From positions 1 to 19,018 of the forward strand of contig CALGZX010000124.1 of NCBI GenBank assembly GCA_937934165.1: 19,018 nucleotides of DNA, given 5' to 3'. The position numbers and the translations under genes were made by a program. Numbering within the stretch: the stretch's first letter is position 1; every line of letters starts with the position of its first letter. The notes beneath the pieces were generated by a model. That model saw only the letters and a program-made list of their open reading frames with translations. It had not been told where the DNA came from and made no database searches. This DNA is from an uncultured Collinsella sp. (lineage in GTDB: Bacteria; Actinomycetota; Coriobacteriia; Coriobacteriales; Coriobacteriaceae). This document shows, in pieces, positions 14,282 to 19,018 of the stretch.

Positions 14282-14346
14282 CGCTATCCGGACATTGGGT
14301 CCACGCTATGCGGATTCGATGCGCAGATGGCGCCGTCTGGATAGCG
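14282..14346 (+). promoter_or_regulatory. Riboswitch expression platform near the lysA start
   Basis: The segment 14282-14293 pairs with 14335-14346 over 12 bp (one G-U). The 3' arm runs into the GAGG (14346-14349) in front of lysA. No T-tract follows, so control is more likely at translation than by termination. CTATC (14284-14288) could instead pair with GATAG of P1 (14132-14136), offering an on/off exchange. Confidence 0.5.
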
Positions 14347-14359
14347 AGGTTTACGGGAC

Positions 14360-16669
14360 ATGGCATTGACCCCCAACGAGGCATATGCGGCCAAGCAGCC
14401 GTTTGTGGACAAGGAGACACTCGAGCATATCGTCGAGCAGTTCCCCACGCCGTTTCATCTATACGACGAGGCGGGCATCCGCCGCAACATGCAAGAAGTG
14501 CGCGACGCCTTTGCATGGAACCCGGGCTTTAAGGAATACTTTGCCGTCAAGGCCAACCCCAACCCTGCGCTCATCTCCATTCTCAACGAATACGGCTGCG
14601 GCTGCGATTGCTCGAGCTATACCGAGCTTATGATCGCCCGCTCGCTGGGCATCACCGGACACGACATCATGTTCTCGTCCAACGACACGCCGGCGGCGGA
14701 CTTTGAGCTCGCCGACAAGCTGGGTGCCATCGTCAACTTTGACGACATCAGGCACATCGAGTTCTTTGAGCGCGTTGCGGGGCCCATCCCCAAGACGGTC
14801 AGTTGCCGCTTTAATCCGGGCGGCCTGTTCCAGCTTTCCAACGGAATCATGGATAACCCCGGCGACTCCAAATACGGCATGACCACCGAGCAACTCTTCG
14901 AGGCCTTCCGCACGCTCAAGGCCAAGGGCGCCGAAAACTTTGGCATCCACGCATTCCTTGCCAGCAACACCGTCACCAACGACTACTACCCCAAGCTCGC
15001 GCGCATCCTCTTTGAGCTTGCCGTACGCCTGGAGCGCGAGACCGGCGCACACGTCGCCTTTATCAATCTGTCCGGCGGTGTGGGTATCCCCTACCTGCCC
15101 GAGCAGCAGGCTAACGACATTCACGCCATCGGCGAGGGCGTACACGCAGCCTACGACGAGATTCTGGTCCCCGCCGGCATGGGCGATGTGGCGATCTGCA
15201 CCGAGATGGGTCGCTTTATGATGGGCCCCTACGGATGCCTGGTCACCAAGGCCATCCACGAGAAGCAGATCTACAAGGACTATATCGGCGTGGACGCAAG
15301 CGCCGTCGATCTGATTCGTCCTGCCATGTATGGCGCTTACCACCACATTACGGTGATGGGCCAGCCGGGTGGCGACGACAAGACCACAGCGCCCGTCACG
15401 GACACCTACGACATCACGGGCAATCTGTGCGAGAACAACGACAAGTTCGCCATCGATCGCGAGCTGCCGCATATCGACATGGGCGATCTGCTTGTGATCC
15501 ACGATACCGGCGCGCATGGCTACTCCATGGGCTACAACTACAACGGCCGCCTGCGCTCCGCCGAGGTCCTGCTGCGCCCCGATGGCTCGGCCGACCTCAT
15601 CCGCCGCGCCGAGCGCCCGGGCGATTACTTTGCCACGCTCGACGTGCTGCCGAGCGGCCGAGAGCTGCTGGCCAAGTCGCGCGCCGAAAGTGCCCGCCGT
15701 CGCGCCCAAGATGAGCGCCTGGCAGTCGCCGCCCAATGGAACAAACGCATCCAGATCGCGGACGCGAAGGAGAAGAACATGGACATCCGCAATCTCGAGG
15801 GCTCAATCGTCGCCCTCGTCACGCCATTTAAAAAGGACGGCAGTGTCGACTTTGACGCACTCGAGCGCCTTATCGATTTCCACCTGCAAAACGGCACCGA
15901 CGCCATCCTCACCCTGGGCACCACCGGCGAGAGCGCCACGATGACCGACGACGAGGACAACTCCGTCGTCGCCGCCGTGGTCAAGCATGTTGCAGGACGC
16001 GTCCCCGTCATCGCCGGCTCGGGCTCCAACTCCACGCAAACCATGCTCACCAAGTCGCTCACTTACCAGGGCTTGGGAGCCGACGGTCTGCTGCTCATTA
16101 CCCCCTACTACAACAAGTCCAATGAAGAGGGTATCTATCAGCACTTTAAGACCGTGGCCGATGCCGTGGACATTCCCTGCATCCTGTACAACATCCCTGG
16201 TCGTTGCGGCTGCGGTATCAGCGAGCGCAACGTAGAGCGCCTGGCCGCGCACCCCAACATCATGGGTATTAAGGAGGCCTCGGGCAACGTCGCCTACGCG
16301 GCCAAGATCGCCCACCTGCTGTCCGACGACTTCCGCATGTACTCGGGCGAGGACGCGCTTACCGTACCGCTCATGAGCCTGGGCGCCTCGGGCACCATCA
16401 GCGTGTGGGCCGATGTTCAGCCGCAGCTCGTGCACGACATGTGCCGCGCCTATCTGGACGGTGACGTGGAGCGCGCCCGCGATATCCAGATTGCCGGCCA
16501 GCCGCTCATCAATGCCCTCTTTAGCGAGGTCAACCCCATCCCCGTCAAAGAGGCGCTCGCCCAGATGGGTATGATCGAGGCAAACTACCGCATGCCGCTG
16601 TGCCCCATGGCAGACGACACGCGAGCCGCACTTACCGATGCTCTGAAGGGAGCTGGTCTGCTTGATTAA
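14360..16669 (+). CDS. lysA-dapA: LysA-DapA fusion: diaminopimelate decarboxylase and dihydrodipicolinate synthase
   Basis: One uninterrupted frame of 769 codons. Residues 1 to about 440 are a PLP-dependent diaminopimelate decarboxylase (last step of lysine synthesis): Lys64 in YFAVKANPNP binds PLP, SGGVG replaces the usual glycine-rich phosphate loop, LCENND stands in place of CESGD, and GAHGYSMGYNYN closes the active site. Residues 440-473 are a charged helical linker (ESARRRAQDERLAVAAQWNKR). From Met474 (ATG 15779) a full-length 296-residue DapA follows, condensing pyruvate and aspartate semialdehyde: TTGESATM, LLITPYYNK, the Tyr of LYNIPGR and the Schiff-base Lys of GIKEASG. AAGGAG 6 nt before Met474 allows separate DapA translation. 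The start ATG 14360 has GAGG 10 nt upstream, next to the riboswitch stem. No stop codon lies between the parts. Confidence 0.85.
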   Translation: MALTPNEAYAAKQPFVDKETLEHIVEQFPTPFHLYDEAGIRRNMQEVRDAFAWNPGFKEYFAVKANPNPALISILNEYGCGCDCSSYTELMIARSLGITGHDIMFSSNDTPAADFELADKLGAIVNFDDIRHIEFFERVAGPIPKTVSCRFNPGGLFQLSNGIMDNPGDSKYGMTTEQLFEAFRTLKAKGAENFGIHAFLASNTVTNDYYPKLARILFELAVRLERETGAHVAFINLSGGVGIPYLPEQQANDIHAIGEGVHAAYDEILVPAGMGDVAICTEMGRFMMGPYGCLVTKAIHEKQIYKDYIGVDASAVDLIRPAMYGAYHHITVMGQPGGDDKTTAPVTDTYDITGNLCENNDKFAIDRELPHIDMGDLLVIHDTGAHGYSMGYNYNGRLRSAEVLLRPDGSADLIRRAERPGDYFATLDVLPSGRELLAKSRAESARRRAQDERLAVAAQWNKRIQIADAKEKNMDIRNLEGSIVALVTPFKKDGSVDFDALERLIDFHLQNGTDAILTLGTTGESATMTDDEDNSVVAAVVKHVAGRVPVIAGSGSNSTQTMLTKSLTYQGLGADGLLLITPYYNKSNEEGIYQHFKTVADAVDIPCILYNIPGRCGCGISERNVERLAAHPNIMGIKEASGNVAYAAKIAHLLSDDFRMYSGEDALTVPLMSLGASGTISVWADVQPQLVHDMCRAYLDGDVERARDIQIAGQPLINALFSEVNPIPVKEALAQMGMIEANYRMPLCPMADDTRAALTDALKGAGLLD
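15779..16669 (+). CDS. dapA: 4-hydroxy-tetrahydrodipicolinate synthase (internal start)
   Basis: The DapA part of the fused frame read as its own gene: 296 residues, the normal length for the family, starting MDIRNLEGSIVALVTPFKKDG like free-standing DapA. Shine-Dalgarno AAGGAG is 6 nt before ATG 15779 and lies inside the fused coding sequence. Catalytic residues are all present (Tyr of LYNIPGR, Lys of GIKEAS, Thr-Thr of GTTGES). It may be made both as a fusion and alone; the sequence cannot tell which predominates. The stop overlaps the dapB start. Confidence 0.7.
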   Translation: MDIRNLEGSIVALVTPFKKDGSVDFDALERLIDFHLQNGTDAILTLGTTGESATMTDDEDNSVVAAVVKHVAGRVPVIAGSGSNSTQTMLTKSLTYQGLGADGLLLITPYYNKSNEEGIYQHFKTVADAVDIPCILYNIPGRCGCGISERNVERLAAHPNIMGIKEASGNVAYAAKIAHLLSDDFRMYSGEDALTVPLMSLGASGTISVWADVQPQLVHDMCRAYLDGDVERARDIQIAGQPLINALFSEVNPIPVKEALAQMGMIEANYRMPLCPMADDTRAALTDALKGAGLLD

Positions 16670-17402
16670 GACCGTCATTATGGGAACGGGCCGCATGGGC
16701 TCGCTCATCCGCACTACCGCCGAAGGCATTGTCGACGCCGGCGGGCAGCCCGTTTTTGATATCGTCGCCCAGATCGGTTTTGATCTGTCCGAGCTCGAGA
16801 GCGCCCCGGCGGCCGACGTTATCATCGACTTCTCGAACGTCGTGACCTTCGATGCTGTCGTCGCCTATGTCGAGCGCACGGGCGCGGCGTTGGTCTCGGG
16901 CACCACAGGCTACACCCCCGAGCAGATGGACCGTCTGCGTGAGCTGGGCCAGAACGCCCGCGTTATGCACTCAGGCAATTACTCCATCGGCATCGCAGCC
17001 CTGCGTCATCTAGTGGCCCAGGCCACGCGTGAGCTGCCCGGCTTTGACTGCGAGATTGTCGAGACTCACCACAACCAAAAGGTCGACGCCCCCAGCGGCA
17101 CCGCAAAGCTGCTGCTCGACGCCGTAGTCGAGGCCGGGCCCGAGGCAGGCTACCACCCCGTCTATGGCCGCGAGGGCATGTGCGGCGCGCGTGACCCCAA
17201 GGAGATCGGTATGCACTCGCTGCGCGGCGGCACCGTCGCCGGCGTGCACGAGGTGAGTTTCTTTGGCCAGGACGAGGAGGTCACGCTCACTCACCGCGCC
17301 ACGAGCCGTCAGATTTTTGTCAACGGCGCCTTGGCAGCCGCACAGAAGCTCGTCACCCGCGAACCCGGCTTCTATACGTTCGACCAGGTCATGTTTGCCT
17401 AA
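16662..17402 (+). CDS. dapB: 4-hydroxy-tetrahydrodipicolinate reductase
   Basis: A 246-residue DapB, the second step of the pathway (NAD(P)H-dependent reduction of the DapA product). The Rossmann motif is GTGRMG (residues 8-13), then DFSNVVTF, SGTTGYTPEQ, the catalytic EIVETHHNQKVDAPSGTA (near residue 135) and a C-terminal VNGALAAAQKL. The only start in front of the Rossmann fold is TTG 16662, which has AGGGAG about 10 nt upstream and overlaps the dapA stop by 8 bp, so it is translationally coupled. This is typical length for actinobacterial DapB. Confidence 0.93.
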   Translation: MIKTVIMGTGRMGSLIRTTAEGIVDAGGQPVFDIVAQIGFDLSELESAPAADVIIDFSNVVTFDAVVAYVERTGAALVSGTTGYTPEQMDRLRELGQNARVMHSGNYSIGIAALRHLVAQATRELPGFDCEIVETHHNQKVDAPSGTAKLLLDAVVEAGPEAGYHPVYGREGMCGARDPKEIGMHSLRGGTVAGVHEVSFFGQDEEVTLTHRATSRQIFVNGALAAAQKLVTREPGFYTFDQVMFA

Positions 17403-17441
17403 CCAGGTATCAACCGAATCCACCCAAAGGAGAAACAGCAA

Positions 17442-18020
17442 ATGAGCAATGCAGCCGAGATGGATGCACAGGAGATTATCAACTACATCGCCACCGCGCC
17501 CAAAAAGACGCCCGTCAAACTGTACGTGCGCGAAAAGCCGGGCATGAAGGTCCAGTGGGGCAATGCACACGTCTACGGCGGTCGTCGTGGCAAGACCGTC
17601 TTTGGTGACTGGGATGAGCTCAAGGCAATCCTCGACGCCAACGCCGACTCCATCGACTACTACGATGTGGAAAACGACTGCCGCAACTCCGCCGTGCCCA
17701 TGCTCGACCTCAAGGGCATCAACGCCCGCATCGAGCCGGGCGCGATCATCCGTGACCGCGTCGAGATCGGCGATCGCGCCGTCATCATGATGGGTGCCAT
17801 CATCAACATCGGCTCCGTCATTGGCGAAGGCTCCATGATCGACATGGGCGCCGTGCTGGGCGGCCGCGCCACCGTGGGTAAGAACTGCCACATCGGCGCC
17901 GGCACCGTGCTGGCAGGCGTCGTGGAGCCCGCCAGCGCCACGCCCGTCATGCTGCGCGTGCGTTTTTGGCAGCCGTGGAACACGCCAGGAATGAGCAGCT
18001 CCGCTACCCGCGCGCCATAG
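17442..18020 (+). pseudogene. dapH: Tetrahydrodipicolinate N-acetyltransferase, 3'-truncated at a chimeric junction
   Basis: Begins as a normal DapH: DAQEIINYIATAPKKTPVKLYV, VFGDWDEL, VENDCRNSAVPMLDLKGINARIEPGAIIRDRVEIGDRAVIMMGAIINIGSVIGEGSMIDMGAVLGGRATVGKNCHIGAG, with the hexapeptide left-handed beta-helix of the family. This is the acetylase rather than the succinylase (DapD) type. Homology runs to residue ~169 (VEPASATPV), where the family continues with I-E-D-D. Here a non-homologous tail MLRVRFWQPWN follows and stops at 18020, losing the last ~70 residues with the remaining coils and C-terminal helix. AAGGAG precedes ATG 17442, 39 bp after dapB. The intact gene is expected in the real genome if the junction is an assembly artefact. 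Confidence 0.88.
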
Positions 18021-18757
18021 AGCGTCATACCGCCGATGTTCTCGCGGATATCCATAATCAGCCCCCGAGCGTCGGGGTGCTGGGTCAGCGCCTGCTGCAC
18101 CTCGTCCGCCGCCTGCGCGTATAGGAAATCATCCAGCCGGACATAGAGAATCCCGCCGTCATACAGGCGAATATCCAGCCTGGGCACGGCGATTTTTTGA
18201 TAGATTTCGTCCAGCGTCAACGGCTTTACAGATAGCTTGTTTTGCCTTTGGGGCAGGAGATCAAAATGCCATGCGCCCTGATCGGTTTCCAGACAGTTGT
18301 CCGTGCGCTGCAAATAAAACGGCAGCAGCTGATGCAGCCGATAGCGGGATACATAATCCCCTACATGGTAGGCATAGCGGCAGACCCAGGCAATCGCCTC
18401 TGCAAACGGCGCGCTGTTCAGGCGCAGCGCCCGCGCGCCCAGAAAGCGCTCCTGGCCGGTGGTAACCGCGTCCACGCAGTATTTTCCGCCTACATACCGC
18501 AGCGTAAAGGGCAGATAGCCGTTTTCATCCTGCAGCGCGCGCGGAGGCTGATAATCCGTGTGGCCGTCGCCCAGCAGGTTCATAAACTCCGCCAGCAGCA
18601 GATGATACGCCCGCTCACTCTGCGCGGCCATAACCTTAGGCAGATAATCAGCATACGACTGATCCCAGTCGATGCGGTTTTGATCGAAGTAGGGAAACAC
18701 CTGCGCAGCCTGCTTCCAGATCTGCGATAAATCCGCAATGCGGTCAATCGTATTCAT
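17948..18757 (-). CDS. S41-type peptidase, 3'-truncated at the junction
   Basis: From ATG 18757 (AGGAGG 7 nt upstream) the frame encodes about 265-270 residues resembling S41/tail-specific protease relatives: ADLSQIWKQAAQVFPYFDQNRIDWDQSYADYLPKVMAAQSERAYHLLLAEFMNLLGDGHTDY, later LDIRLYDGGILYVRLDDF and GLIMDIRENIGGMTLYGARVAELLIPG, the R-N-x-GG motif near the catalytic centre. Homology ends near 17,950-17,965; beyond it the open frame merely runs antisense through dapH and is not real coding sequence. About 100-200 residues seem to be missing. No signal peptide is visible. The gene looks Firmicute-like in its regulatory signals, unlike the left part of the window. Confidence 0.72.
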
Positions 18758-18807
18758 GCGCGTTCCTCCTGCGTTTGACGGATGAAAAAGGGCCCTTGCT
18801 GCCGACT

Positions 18808-18836
18808 ATTGTACCCAATGCGTATCCAAAGAACAA
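18808..18836 (-). promoter_or_regulatory. Promoter of the S41 peptidase gene
   Basis: On the minus strand, TTGTTC (18836-18831), a 17-bp spacer and TACAAT (18813-18808), about 50 bp upstream of the ATG. Confidence 0.6.
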
Positions 18837-18839
18837 GAC

Positions 18840-18868
18840 TTGAATTGCAGCCTTTTTTCTGCTATAAT
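18840..18868 (+). promoter_or_regulatory. Distal promoter of the right-end gene
   Basis: TTGAAT (18840-18845), a 17-bp spacer and a perfect TATAAT (18863-18868). Confidence 0.65.
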
Positions 18869-18910
18869 AATACCAGCAAAAAGGGAGAAAACCGCATATA
18901 TCTTTCCCGC

Positions 18911-18940
18911 TTGAAATTCTCCGCTGAAATGGCGTATACT
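18911..18940 (+). promoter_or_regulatory. Proximal promoter of the right-end gene
   Basis: TTGAAA (18911-18916), an 18-bp spacer and TATACT (18935-18940), about 38 bp before the start codon. It may act in tandem with the distal one. Confidence 0.55.
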
Positions 18941-18977
18941 AAGCGCGAGGACTTTTCTTAGGAGGATTTTTCACGGC

Positions 18978-19018
18978 ATGTTTGAGCAAAACAGGGAAAG
19001 AAACCTGTCCATGGTGAT
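18978..19018 (+). CDS. Start of a gene resembling nicotinate phosphoribosyltransferase (partial)
   Basis: Thirteen codons, MFEQNRERNLSMV, cut by the window end. ATG 18978 is preceded by AGGAGG at 12 nt, rather far but the only candidate. The RNLSMV stretch resembles the start of nicotinate phosphoribosyltransferases of Clostridia, where it continues into a YELTM motif. This is a weak identification from very few residues. Confidence 0.4.
   Translation, partial: MFEQNRERNLSMV

Noticed and set aside
14066..14359. T-box leader upstream of lysA
   Set aside because: No T-box sequence (TGGNACCGCG-like) is present; the conserved segments fit the lysine riboswitch instead.
14459..15736. A 425-codon minus-strand open frame
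   Set aside because: Antisense shadow of lysA; no ribosome binding site and low-complexity composition.
15803..16825. A 340-codon minus-strand open frame
   Set aside because: Antisense shadow of dapA and the start of dapB.
17660..17947. Continuation of the S41 peptidase frame into dapH
   Set aside because: Beyond ~17,950 it is simply the complement of dapH, with no peptidase features (Met/Arg/Ser-rich).
1..19018. tRNA, rRNA, insertion sequences, phage or CRISPR loci
   Set aside because: I looked for tRNA ends and cloverleaf pieces, transposase motifs, integrase and repeat-spacer arrays by eye and found none convincing.

Overview
Most of the window (1 to about 17,950) reads as the chromosome of a high-GC Gram-positive gut actinobacterium of the class Coriobacteriia, most likely Collinsella or a close relative. 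This is inferred from GC-rich, C-ending codons, an LPTTG sortase-anchored protein, an apparent D-aspartate ligase with a racemase, and the style of the intergenic repeats; no database search was possible. The last ~1.07 kb (about 17,950-19,018) looks different. It carries AGGAGG ribosome binding sites, clean TTGNNN/TATAAT promoters and Firmicute-like proteins, and it cuts dapH and an S41 peptidase off at one shared point. I read that point as a chimeric junction, either an assembly error or a recombination.

Left part, 1-4,790. The 3' end of a cell-wall-anchored C69-type dipeptidase is followed by a tryptophan uptake operon: a TrpP-like ECF S component, a fused double ABC ATPase and an EcfT subunit. 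In front of the S component is a complete ribosome-mediated attenuator: an extended -10 promoter, a strong Shine-Dalgarno, a 22-codon leader ORF with three consecutive Trp codons, an alternative pairing element over its last codons, and a GC-rich terminator hairpin. I consider this the most interesting element of the window.

Middle, 4,791-12,790. Minus-strand genes aslA-like (D-aspartate ligase) and an Asp/Glu racemase form a likely cassette for D-Asp crossbridges in peptidoglycan. A MOSC-domain protein and a secreted coiled-coil protein with a lysozyme-like C-terminal domain follow on the plus strand. A minus-strand group then runs: HTH protein plus membrane Ser/Thr kinase, an FxLYD-type membrane-anchored protein whose ribosome binding site sits in a 14-bp hairpin, a small membrane protein, and a HigBA toxin-antitoxin pair.

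Right part, 12,791-17,950. This is the lysine/diaminopimelate region. An M20 amidohydrolase (possible N-acetyl-DAP deacetylase) is divergent from a lysine riboswitch that precedes lysA-dapA, dapB and dapH. lysA and dapA are one uninterrupted reading frame of 769 codons, with an internal Shine-Dalgarno and ATG for dapA. The first, second and last steps of the pathway, plus the acetyltransferase, would thus be controlled together by lysine. Two amino acids (Trp and Lys) are sensed by two unrelated RNA mechanisms within 13 kb.

End, 17,950-19,018. A 3'-truncated S41-type peptidase gene (minus strand) and the first 13 codons of a gene resembling nicotinate phosphoribosyltransferase (plus strand) have well-formed divergent promoters.
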